DNA from: Liolophura sinensis
Lineage: Eukaryota; Mollusca; Polyplacophora; Chitonida; Chitonidae
Assembly: GCF_032854445.1 (NCBI RefSeq)
Contig: NC_088300.1
Location: 30,921,608 to 30,985,607, forward strand
Direction: 5' to 3'
Length of the DNA: 64,000 bases
Part shown: one piece after another, positions 54,701 to 64,000 of the stretch
Position numbering within the stretch: position 1 is the first letter of the stretch
How the letters are laid out: each line of letters begins with the position of its first letter
The notes under the pieces: generated by a model
Databases searched by the model: none
What the model was told of the DNA's origin: nothing
Seen by the model: only the letters and a program-made list of their open reading frames with translations
Program-made: the position numbers and the translations under genes

Positions 54701-57700
54701 AATCACAATACGAAAATGCGCATCATCGAGCAAAACCAAGAGTCTAACCAAACAAAATCCCGGGTAACCAAAGAAAATCCCGAGTCACCAAACAAAATCC
54801 CGGGTAACCAAACAAAACTCTGATTCATCAATAAAACTGCAAAGATAGCAAGCAGATTGTCTAGAAAGCAAATTAATCTCAGCAAGGCAAAATTCATAAA
54901 AGAAAACAAATCTTTGATAAGCAAGCGAAATGCTTGGAAAGCAAAAATGTTTGATTAGCATACAAAAATAGGGTGAGTAAACAAAGCGAAAAGTAAATAT
55001 AAAAACCCCGTATCTGTAACCCGAAGGCCGAACCACTAAACAAAACCCAAGAGTACTCAAAACCAAACCGCAGATTAGTTATTAAAGCTCTACATTATCA
55101 ACCAAAAGTCCGAGCAAAATCTCAAGCCAGTAAACAAAAACAAAATCACGATTAATCAACAAAATCATAGGTCAGCAAACAAAAGCAGAATCAGCAAATT
55201 AAATCAAGTATATCTGAGTACGGAGTAAAAAAACACATCAAATACATTAATAAATAAAATCTAAGAATCACCAAAAAAAAAAAAAAATGTCCGAGTCCAC
55301 AAACGAGATCCGTACTGAGAGACACTCTAATCAAACAGGACTATTATACTGTATAACATGTCCGAGTCCACAAACGAGATCCGTACTGAGAGACACTCTA
55401 ATCAAACAGGACTATTATACTGTATAACATGTCCGAGTCCACAAACGAAATCCGTACTGAGAGACACTCTAATCAAACAGGACTATTATACTGTATAACA
55501 TGTCCGAGTCCACAAACGAGATCCGTACTGAGAGACACTCTAATCAAACAGGACTATTATACTGTATAACATGTCCGAGTCCACAAACGAAATCCGTACT
55601 GAGAGACACTCTAATCAAACAGGACTATTATACTGTATAACATGTAGTTAAGGCATACTTCCCCGGAATTCCTGAAAGTACTTCATTTTCCCGGGAACAG
55701 TCGTGAAATTCAGGTGGCCATCTGTATATGTCAGACATTTTGAGTCAGCCACCGACCTGAACAAACACCAAAACTAAGACGATAACTTTAACATTTATGT
55801 ACTGAGTCTATTTTTATAATATACACAAAGCGTAGGTAAAAATAAGGGAACTGACCACTATTGTATAAGTGAAAATGTTGGAGTCGGTGTTAAACTGTCG
55901 TTAAGTAAGTAAAAAATACAATGTTTAAATCAACATAGTTAACTAGGTTATTTACTGGAGCCAGCGAACTTTGTCTATATACCTGGTGATGCATAGATAG
56001 TATAGTTTTCTCTGGGCACTGAAAATCCTCGTTGCAAAGGTGAAATGTTTGTATTTAAGGTATTAAATCCTTTTCAAATGAATAAAGTATAACAGTCAAA
56101 ATGTTTTAAATAAAAGACAAATGTATTCATCGATAATGTATCCCACAGGGAAGTTTATCGCAGAACAATGTAACCAAAATCACGCATATCGAGACATACG
56201 CCTTACAGCGCATGTGTTCCCTAAGCTCGCTTTACACCTCTGCCACCACTAGACAAGCCTGACCCGTGGAGCCAGTACGACGCACGTAGGCTTCTTTAGG
56301 CTTAACCTCACCACTGGTATTCTCGCGTGGAGCTGTTTATTCAGCATTCAGCAGTAAACTTCTTACATGTGTTGGTAAGGGTCATGATGTGCACACTTTA
56401 GATAAAGTGAATGCATATGTACAGACTATGATTAGAAACAAATGGGGCAGAGTTTTCGTGTTTTCTGCCACTTGTTGCCTTTTCTGTACAAAATTTACCA
56501 GTGGTGCATGACACTGATGTGATGCGAACGTAGAGAACGGCGCATGCGCAGTAAGGAGTATGACACTGAGGCAATCGAAAGCGGCGCCATTATATCAGTT
56601 TTATCCAATTAGGCCCGACTTATTTCTATAACCGAAAGATGCAGCTGTTCCCGCTTATGTCATCCGAGCCCTGTTTTGCCTTTTAATCATAAATCATGCG
56701 TTGGATGACGTTTTCACATTTGCTCATTGGCGCCTCCAATGTTCTCGTAAGAATTCCGGGTTAAATGTTGATTTATTAAGTGAACCAAGCACGCCAGAAG
56801 GAAATGCCTATGGCCGTTTAGATATGTTTTACCCTTCTTCCTAAATAACTCAAGCTATATTATTTGTTGTCGTTTCTTTTAAGCCCCCAAAAATATGAAT
56901 CGGAAGTAACTGATAGTTCTCGCCTGAAGTGCATAATCTGTTAGTGTTTTCAAATCCAGCACTTGGTAATTCAGAATCGGCTCCATAAATAAAAACTTTG
57001 TCAGCTACCTGACAAAGCGCACTTGTTTACGCTGGACCCTCCTGCATCCTCACTGCCGCTGTGTAAGTGAAAAAGAATGCACGGCATAGAACAACAATAA
57101 AAGAAAACCAATAAAACAATGATATTCTCATATCTCCCTTTATAGGTTACAAGTATATGAAACAATTATCGAAACGTATTAAACAAAAATAAGTTTTCCG
57201 TGAAACTAGTTGACTACCTACCGCGCTCCCCGTTTTGCCACTACTTGATTATCTCCCTTGGAGTAGGTCTGGTAGAAGTCGGTGACTGCCCATTCTGGCG
57301 GGTATATTATGGGAGGTATCCACAATATCTCATACCACGCGCCCATGTACTGTAAACACAAGGGCGTAAACTCAGGTATCAACTTGTCACCAAATGTGTA
57401 TCTATTAAACACTTTCACAGTATATTCTAAGAAATCCTCTCTTACAATCATATTATCTATAATATCAATAATGTGGATGATGAAGATTTATCGTTCCATT
57501 GTTAAGAAACACGGAATGCCGGGTTCAATCCCGACCTGAGACCCCGCTCTCACAATTTTAAGGCCTTGTTGATTAGCGTTTGACGACTCTTGTGTTTTGT
57601 CTTGCGTTGGCTGAAAAGAACTTGTCTTTTAGCAAAATGGGGTGCACAAGTAGTCCAAATATGACGGAAACTTGCCAAAGATCGGCGCTTTGGCTTCAGC

Positions 57701-60700
57701 ACTCAGGATTTCTCCTGCCTGTCACCTGCGACACTGTCCTGAAGTATTTAAAGAATGAATGAACGAATGCTTGGGGTTTAGCGTCGTATTAACAATTTTT
57801 CAGTAACCCCACCCAGTCACATTATATTGACATTAGGCGAACCAGTCCTGAAGAAGACTTTCATTAAGAAGACCACGATGCAATATCTGGCTGGTTCCCT
57901 CCGCCTGACAGCAATTGGAGCTTCTCATACGGTTTAGACACGTCCATGCTACAACATGGCTGGAATCACTGCTAATTTGTCGTTTGGCTATTATCATACA
58001 CTCATCCTCAACTTTTTCGAGTAGGGTCAACACAAATGACTTTAAAAGTGAGTTTTGCTCCTCTCTTTCTCACTCAGCTCGGGGACAGGAGAGGGAGGAG
58101 AGGGATAGTGAAAGAAGCAATGTTTGCAAACTGTTTCTGGATGGGTCGTGTCTGGTCACGTCAATATTATGATTGAAAAAGTGTTGACAGGAGCAATAAA
58201 CTCTGAGTAAAGCGACGAAAAAAAAAACCGAAAGCAAACAAGCAAGTGCGGGAAACCATTGAAAGTTTAGCTAATACTTACCTGATTAATGTCAAAGTTT
58301 CCCTGAACAGTCCACTGACTTGGTTTGCATTGTCTGCACCCTGAAACGTAAAAGTAATTCTTGATAGTCAAGACAATTATGTTAAGAAAAAAAAATAACA
58401 GTTTCTTTTTAATATTTTTGTTCGTTATGTTAAGCTATATTGTAAGATGAACCTGATGCAGTTATAGTTTGTTATATGCTTTATTGCTAATTAGTTCAAT
58501 ATTTAAAGTGGAAACTAGATAACAAAAATGAAGAAAGCTTAAGTGGAAAGAATAAAACTATATCAAAAACTGCCTTTATTCATTTTTTTTTAAATTTTCG
58601 CCCTAAAATGTGAGGTGAAATTTGTTGAATTCTAAAGTAAAAAAACATGTTTTCACAAGGTGAAAATAAAAGTACAAAACTTGATGTTACGTCACATGTA
58701 ACGTTCTGCCAATGAATAGGATTGGCTTCATTAAAGGTAGTAAATTCAAATTCAAAATGTAGCAGGTAAAACATTAATTTCTAATATAGTTTTCATTTGT
58801 TTTTCTGTTCGACTTAGACATATTTCTTGCTTTTCACTGTACAATAAAGATGACTGTTTACCACGTACCCTGTTTGCTGTGTGTAATCTGTTGGTAGTTG
58901 CTGGGGTCGGTGCAGAGGGAGGTGAGGGTGGTGTTAATGATTGACCAGGTGATGTCAGGGAGAGGCAGCCTCACCTGGCGTACCCACACCCAGCTGCTGA
59001 CGTTCCCTGATCCACACGCTCCCGTGGGACTCAAGGCCACACGGCAACCGTACACGACAGCGTAAGATATGTAGTCCGTGGACATCACCCAGAATGGCCT
59101 CCTCAAGTCTGGATAAAGAGCGAAATGACAGAATCACCTTTTTCTTTATTCTCTAGTGAAATAGTTATGCTATACTCGATTAAAGTGAAAGACAGCACCT
59201 GATTAATGTTTATGTTCGCCGAGAGACTATCATTCAAATATCTTAAACCAGCATTAAATACTTTTAAAGATTTCTTTTAACTCAGTAAAAGTTTAGTGAC
59301 TCTTCGTCATATCACAACTTCCGCGCGCGTCTCCATTATAGACGGCGAAGTGACGTAACATTTATTCTAGCTCTTTAACGTCGAAGGTGTTTTCCGTATA
59401 ATAGTCCAAGAGGTAGCCTATGGCAGATAAAAGTTGTGGGCCTCGGAGATGAAGTCCGAAGTGATAAATATAGTTTTCTCAGAAACATACTGGAAGAGCA
59501 TTTCTTTCACTGCTTGAACTGTTGATACAGTAGGCCTACTTTATCATTTACAAGGAACTCCAGCGATCCTGCTTGAACAACCTAACTGCAGATACACGGC
59601 AGGGCATTCCTGGTTCAGGTCGTAGCCCCAATTAAATTTTTACAAAATTACAATAGGATTGTTGTACAACTAGATTCATGCTCAATTCTGAAAGAAATGG
59701 ACATAAATCTAAGTACCACTGAGGCTGATCTAGGCATTCGACTGTTGCTGGATTTTATGCTTAAATTTTGTAGCTCAGGCTTCTAAGATGAGAGCAGTGC
59801 TAACCTGGTTATCGCGGACGTCAAAGAAAAGCCCCTCGGCTTGAACACGGTGTTTAAATAACTTTACTATATTTTGTAAAGCAAACAGAAAAAACATCCC
59901 TTGTATGCCAGAAAGTCTTAAGTACCTTGCCGATGTATTAAGCCACAAGAACGGTCTAATTAACGCTAATTATGACTTTTATCGGTCATGTCGCGTACGA
60001 GGAAATATTCTTTACCAAAAGATACCTTCAGATGTGCTAATTATAAAATGGTAATTATTAAGTTCCAACTCCATGCTGAAAACCATTTAAGAACGGATCA
60101 AAAGTCAATATTTGGGCTAAATTACCTTAAAACCAGGGTAAACATATCGGTCGCAACTGAGTACGAGTCAAGGCAACCTGATCATTTAAAACCAAAAAGT
60201 CCTTTGAGATACAGTGATTTTCCAGCATGTACATGTACACTTAAGAACAGATGAATAGTTATCTACCGACCAAGACAGCAGGAGTGCCGTGCTAAAGTTT
60301 GCAGCTAATGGACTAGATTTTTAAATTCATGCATTTGGTTTTCAAAGGTTACCTGTCACCATTTGCCAATTGTCATACTAAAGTTTTCGATTTAATAAAC
60401 TTTAGGGATTGTAAAATGATAGTGCATTATAAGTGTTTCAAACAATAGAAACTGTCGCTTCGCTACGAGAAACTGTAAACAATATAGGAGATGTAAGTGA
60501 CTCGTAGGATGAGTGATTGCATAGCACAGAATGATGAAGGTGATCTTACCACCTGGTAAAACCTGCGTCATCTTGGCGTTCACCACAGTATCAGCATTGG
60601 GCTGCTCCAGTTTCAACGTGTCGTACGTGCACTCCCTGCCTGGAATCCTTGAAGACAAAACATTTGCAAACACGGGTATTTATAAAGAATACATGCGAAG

Positions 60701-62716
60701 AAACAGACATTCGTTTACTAGCCGTCAACCAAGATGGACTTTCCAGGCCAATAATCACAAGAGCAATTTCCAAAACAACGTTTAACGCAAACCACCCCCA
60801 AAAAACTAAGAAAGTATATGAAGCACGAAAATCAAATCAGGACGGAATCACGCAGACAGAAGCAGTCAGCTGTTTCTAATGATGTTGAAAAGACGCAAGG
60901 TATATGTTCCAGGCGAATGAGTAAAATCAGTACTTAAGTTGTGTACCATGCTGGTATATAAGTCGTCGATAATGAAATATCTGTCTCAGTTGTGTTTTAG
61001 TTGCACAAAATAAAGAAAACACAAAACACAAGACAATGCATGTTGGAGATTCATTCGCTCTGCGTGCAGGGCACATACTGGAGATCTTGGACGCTGCAAT
61101 GAACTGACATTGCACCAACGGCCTCTGAATAGTGTGGGACAAAGTATGTGGAACGTTCACTCCGGAACAATGATACTGAGCTGAGTGGATTCCGCAAAGT
61201 AATTCTGACTTCAGTCAAATTTTCTAAACTCATAATGCTTAGTTTTTGATACTGAAAGTTGAAATTTTAATACATTTGCCTTGAAGTACAGTTAATGAGG
61301 AGATCAAAATTCGAATGTTTAGGACTCAAAAGTAGCCTCTGTTAGCATTCTTCAAATTCTGACTTAGGTCTGAACTAGCTTCGTGAAATCGGCAGCTGAT
61401 TTGTTTCCAGTTGTTAGCAATAGACAGTCACATACAAATGGTGAATTACAAGTATCTTCTTCAGTTTCAGATTTAACATCGCTTTCAACAGTATTTTAGT
61501 CATACCATGCACGACGGTGTCTCTTTGTAACAGATATGTCCCAACTATGCCACCGGGCCAGGCCGCCCAGCGCTTGTCCTATATAAAGCACACGAATGCT
61601 GCGGTGTCAACATCATATCTGTGACACCGGCTTACCTTTCTCTGAGGTAGATGTCCAAATTGCCCCGTCCATCTTTCAGGTATGTGTGAGTTATATCTTG
61701 CAAAACAGTGTCCGTTAACGTCATTTGGGCAAACCACTGTCCTTCAAACTGTGGAATGATTAAATCAAACATATATGTTAGAAACAGTAAATAGCTTCGT
61801 GTACATTAAAAATTGTTCATGTCAGGAGCTTAACCGGTTAAAAAACATCTTTCATATGCTGTAAAGTTTCGTCTCCAATTGTTGAGTATATACTCTTTGA
61901 CAATGAACATTATAAAAAGGATGTAGCCACCTTGCCCGAAGGGTTAAGGTGCCAGAGCGGCGCAATAACTCAGGAGCCTCTCATCAATGCGGTCGCTTTG
62001 AGTTCAAGTCCAGGCCGTACTGTCTTCCTCTCCAGCCGCACGTGGGAATGTCTACCAGTAGCCTGCGGGGTGTTGTGGGTTTCCTCCAGGCAGTGGCAGC
62101 TTTCTTCCCATCATAATACTGACCGCTGTCGTGTAAATGAAATATTCTTGAGTACGGCGTAAAACGCCAATCAAATAAATATGTTACTGAATTCCATAAT
62201 TTACGGCTTGAAACAATCGACAGACCGCATTTCAATGCCTGCGTAGTTTGATTTCTCTTTTCCATGCTTTCACTCAGAAAAGCTCAAAATCATAATCGCT
62301 ACAAGATAAATACTGTAAAAGCAACTGTCAGAAAATGTCCCAGTCAACCCTCAGCACCACCACCAATTTTGTCATTAAAATTTATGCATTTAAATGTTCG
62401 AGTCCATGCAGTGTTATATTTCATGGGCCGTATAATTGGAATGACGCACATTGCGGCAGGTGCATATTTTGTTCTTATATAGACATACACAGACGGAAGC
62501 GAGAAATGTATTTGACAGTCATAGTGCTTAGCGCTATTGGCGTGGTGCGCATATGCTGATTCCGACATAGCGGTCTTGAACTTCTTTTGACATTGTCATT
62601 GACATTTAAAGACTGTACTAACAGCCAACATGTACATGTATCATTATATCTGAGTACTACTTCATAGAATCTTGCAGAATGACAATTTCCTATACATTAT
62701 AATGGCGACCTGTACA

Positions 62717-62780
<64 letters not shown>

Positions 62781-63319
62781 CAACTGCCGTCAGCTTCTAA
62801 ATTTAGCTTGCCACTGTTTACATATGCTGAGTTCAGCGCCTGCTGTCTGCCTCTGCCTTAGAATGTTCCAGAATACCCTCAGTTCGGGGCCTGTTTGTTT
62901 ACCGAAAGTGTTCAGGAATTTTCTTATTCTAGAAAATTCCACCAGTCTATATAAGACCTATGAAAGCAGGTCAAAGGAGGAGAAAGGAGAATCATCAAGG
63001 GTTTTGGATGCTTTCGCTGTGTTTTACTTTAGTAGGCCTTTTATGCTGAATTTTGGTGTCTTTATAGCCCCTGACTTTGTTATATCCTATCTCCACCGAG
63101 TACTTGTTCAGTCTGAACTTGTATATTTAATTTGTGCTCTTGTGTACACAATGCTTATTAGTATACGGACCCTGTCTGTGGAATTTTGTGTATATTTCGT
63201 CATACACTCAGTTATACTGTGGATTTTCCCTCTTATTTGTGCATTTATGCCTGTATGTGGATTGTATGTCAGCATTGTGGAATATATCCGTCCGTTTGGA
63301 CTTGACACCGTTGTACATG

Positions 63320-63371
<52 letters not shown>

Positions 63372-64000
63372 TATATATATGCTAAGTTTAAAATAAATTT
63401 AAAAGTCTGTTTTCTGAGTGATGCTAGAATGTATTCTGTAATTATAACACAAAATTGTGTCATATTCAACGTAATATCCTGTTAGTTTAACAGAATCGTT
63501 ATGTTGACTTAATAGAACACGAGTGTTACATCAAACAGAACATATTCTAGCATCACTGGGGTAATAGGTTTTCTGTTAAATTTAATAGAGAGAAATTTTG
63601 CTATTTATACAATGCTAAAGAGTATGTAAATTGTATGTGGGGAAAAGGTCGTGTTTGTTGATGCATATATATATTCACAAATACCTTGTACTTTAAAGGA
63701 GTGCTGCACATGAAAAGTCATTAAATATACTTTAAACAAGGAGGCGATACGCTCTGATTGTCTTTAATTTTTTCGGGTATACAGCATATCCGCTTTCCTC
63801 CACGTTTTATACAGGAAACGATGACTTAATAGTACACTCGCAAATATACTTGTATAGTTCCACGAAGTTTCTTTACACAAATGACTTAGCATTTCTCACA
63901 GGATGTAAACTTACCTTGTTTGGATCGAAGTTCTCTTGCGCTTTAAAGTCGTTCATGTTGCAGTTTGTACTCTGTGAAAACGCTCTCCAGCACGTCAGTA
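51645..64000 (-). CDS. Gene C: diverged two-domain lipocalin, 5' end cut by window edge
   Basis: Visible exons in transcription order: 64000-63915 (partial), 61748-61636, 60647-60550, 59108-58869, 58340-58282, 57349-57222, 55756-55659, 54359-54141, 53602-53588, 51733-51645. Phases match genes A and B one for one. Domain 1 has FEGQWF (GxW) and TDY in STDYISYAVVYGC. Domain 2 opens CKPSQWTVQGNFDINQ then YMGAWYEILWIP, very like apolipoprotein D's C...NFD..K...GRWYEI pattern, but its second motif is TSY instead of TDY. The Pro-rich exon of A and B is missing; a 15-nt microexon (DCSSQ) leads straight to a final exon whose PVFWLVVLLMHALMFCFY stretch is hydrophobic, followed by ENLCK. This could be a transmembrane anchor or a GPI signal. 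Start codon and most of the signal peptide lie beyond base 64000. Only about four sequons, against eleven in A and B. Confidence 0.85.
52600..52760 (-). repeat. Uncharacterised interspersed repeat, copy 3
   Basis: Reversed: GGCCCCAGAGTCTGGAAGC, AATCTGCAATGGTAAT, AGCTGTCAAAACAGC and GGAAAATATACATAAAGTAG match the copies at 4850 and 36955. Confidence 0.6.
53168..53427 (+). repeat. SINE family 1, full length
   Basis: AAAGGTGGTTTGCACGCCAG, CAATGACCCAGGAGCTTCTC, CAATGCGGTCGCTATAAGTT, tail CACCAATCAAATAAACAAAT. Antisense in the last intron of gene C. Confidence 0.85.
53588..53602 (-). CDS. Gene C exon 9: 15-nt microexon
   Basis: DCSSQ between TTCCACAG and GTAAGT, phase 1 in and out. It stands where A and B have their 24/21-nt microexon. 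Too short to prove without transcripts, but it restores the frame into the final exon. Confidence 0.65.
53741..53792 (+). repeat. SINE family 1 tail
   Basis: TTATTCTTGAGTACGGCATA AAACACCAATGAAATAAATA. Confidence 0.7.
54141..54359 (-). CDS. Gene C exon 8: modified second motif of domain 2
   Basis: YDYWVLETSYDEYAFVLGC, then VALRLKRLMDQYCVDDRLYS; 219 nt, phase 1 in and out. TSY replaces TDY. Confidence 0.9.
54490..55230. repeat. Degenerate ~20-25 bp repeats in gene C intron 7
   Basis: Variants of AACCAAACAAAATCCCGGGT and CACCAAACAAAATCCCGAGT over 700 bp. Confidence 0.65.
55288..55642. repeat. 71-bp tandem repeat, five near-identical units
   Basis: Unit begins TGTCCGAGTCCACAAACGAG and ends ACTATTATACTGTATAACA; 355 bp equals five exact lengths. 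Units differ mainly at one position (GAG, GAG, GAA, GAG, GAA). Ends 16 bp from gene C exon 7. Confidence 0.95.
55659..55756 (-). CDS. Gene C exon 7
   Basis: SVADSKCLTYTDGHLNFTTV then PGKMKYFQEFRG; 98 nt, the same length as in A and B, and the PGK aligns. Donor GTATGC lies 16 bp from a 71-bp tandem array. Confidence 0.83.
57222..57349 (-). CDS. Gene C exon 6: GxW strand of domain 2
   Basis: YMGAWYEILWIPPIIYPPEW through DNQVVAKRGA; phase 0 in, 2 out, donor GTAGGT. Confidence 0.88.
58282..58340 (-). CDS. Gene C exon 5: start of domain 2
   Basis: CRQCKPSQWTVQGNFDINQ; 59 nt, phase 1 in, 0 out, donor GTAAGT. The NFDINQ ending is the classic approach to the lipocalin GxW motif. Confidence 0.88.
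58869..59108 (-). CDS. Gene C exon 4: TDY motif of domain 1
   Basis: FWVMSTDYISYAVVYGC through SNYQQITHSKQ; phase 1 in and out; 240 nt; donor GTACGT. Confidence 0.9.
60550..60647 (-). CDS. Gene C exon 3
   Basis: IPGRECTYDTLKLEQPNADT then VVNAKMTQVLPG; phase 2 in, 1 out, donor GTAAGA. The Cys aligns with the exon 3 Cys of genes A and B. Confidence 0.83.
60715..60930 (+). repeat. Uncharacterised interspersed repeat (AAGATGGACGTT type), copy 3
   Basis: CGTCAACCAAGATGGACTTT, CCAAAACAACGTTTAACGCA and GATGTTGAAAAGACGCA align with 5899 and 19705. Confidence 0.6.
61636..61748 (-). CDS. Gene C exon 2: GxW strand of domain 1
   Basis: FEGQWFAQMTLTDTVLQD through NLDIYLRE; phase 0 in, 2 out, acceptor TTCCACAG, donor GTAAGC. 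Confidence 0.87.
61927..62180 (+). repeat. SINE family 1, full length, in gene C intron 1
   Basis: CACCTTGCCCGAAGGGTTAA, CTCATCAATGCGGTCGCTTT, CGCACGTGGGAATGTC and the GTAAAACGCCAATCAAATAA tail. Confidence 0.85.
62720..62776. repeat. TA microsatellite
   Basis: Uninterrupted TA dinucleotides. Confidence 0.95.
62861..62955 (+). promoter_or_regulatory. Heat-shock-type promoter: three HSE trimers and TATA box
   Basis: Perfect alternating nGAAn arrays: GAATGTTCCAGAA (62861-62873), TTCAGGAATTTTC (62911-62923) and TTCTAGAAAATTC (62927-62939), then TATATAAG at 62948-62955. The layout is that of an animal heat-shock gene promoter. No heat-shock coding sequence follows before the second TA microsatellite. 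It lies in gene C intron 1, antisense to the gene. Confidence 0.65.
63322..63380. repeat. TA microsatellite
   Basis: TA dinucleotides with one interruption. Confidence 0.95.
63395..63590. mobile_element. MITE-like element with terminal inverted repeats
   Basis: AGTGATGCTAGAATGTATTC (from 63417) pairs with its near-reverse complement ending at 63557; outer TAAATTTAA blocks are also inverted. No open frame. Related single ends near 4265 and 50525. Confidence 0.65.
63915..64000 (-). CDS. Gene C exon 1, 3' part only
   Basis: Visible codons read LTCWRAFSQSTNCNMNDFKA then QENFDPNK, phase 0, donor GTAAGT. STNC...NFDPNK matches SNC...EFDPQK of gene A. An internal acceptor at TTTTCACAG cannot be excluded, in which case only STNC onward is coding. 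Confidence 0.75.

Noticed and set aside
62776-63396. 206-codon open frame on the + strand
   Set aside because: It starts in one TA microsatellite and ends in another, contains the heat-shock elements and TATA box, has no splice or homology support, and its end translates the repeat itself (YIYIYI).

Overview
The window is AT-rich animal nuclear DNA: small exons with canonical GT/AG splice sites, long introns, and many SINEs, MITE-like elements and minisatellites. The interspersed repeats (tails reading GTAAAACACCAATCAAATAAA, others reading GCTTGGGGTTTAACGTCG) are of a kind I associate with marine lophotrochozoans, most likely a bivalve mollusc. That assignment rests on memory of repeat style, not on a search.

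The real genes are three paralogues of one family. Gene A (+, 10965-26385, 11 exons, 427 aa) and gene B (-, 47578-34711, 11 exons, 433 aa) are complete, very similar and arranged tail to tail. Gene C (-, from beyond 64000 to 51645, 10 exons visible, 5' end cut by the window edge) is a diverged third member. Each predicts a signal peptide (not visible in C), two consecutive lipocalin domains of apolipoprotein-D type (each with a GxW motif, and a TDY motif except in C domain 2), a short Cys/Pro-rich linker in A and B, and a last exon coding a hydrophobic C-terminus that looks like a GPI signal or membrane tail. Exon lengths and splice phases match across the three genes, and the phase pattern 0-2-1-1 occurs twice in each gene, so the two-domain form arose by internal duplication before the genes multiplied.

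Layout: 1-6.9 kb, repeats only. 6.9-8.05 kb, a degenerate ~62-bp satellite. 8.6-10.35 kb, a SINE and an internally deleted Tc1-like transposon. 10.7-26.4 kb, gene A. 26.4-34.7 kb, intergenic centre with a palindromic cryptic repeat at 30.6-30.8 kb. 34.7-47.6 kb, gene B. 48.5-49.35 kb, the same satellite inverted. 51.6-64 kb, gene C. Genes A and B with their 5' flanks and satellites form one large inverted duplication (about 6.9-26.4 kb against 34.7-49.35 kb), later interrupted by separate insertions in each arm. Near 62.86-62.96 kb three perfect heat-shock-element trimers precede a TATA box in sequence with no recognisable gene.

Functionally, the products should enter the secretory pathway and be heavily N-glycosylated (A and B have about 11 sequons each) and tethered at the cell surface, each offering two small-hydrophobic-ligand cups. 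The ligand is unknown. No tRNA, rRNA or CRISPR gene was found.
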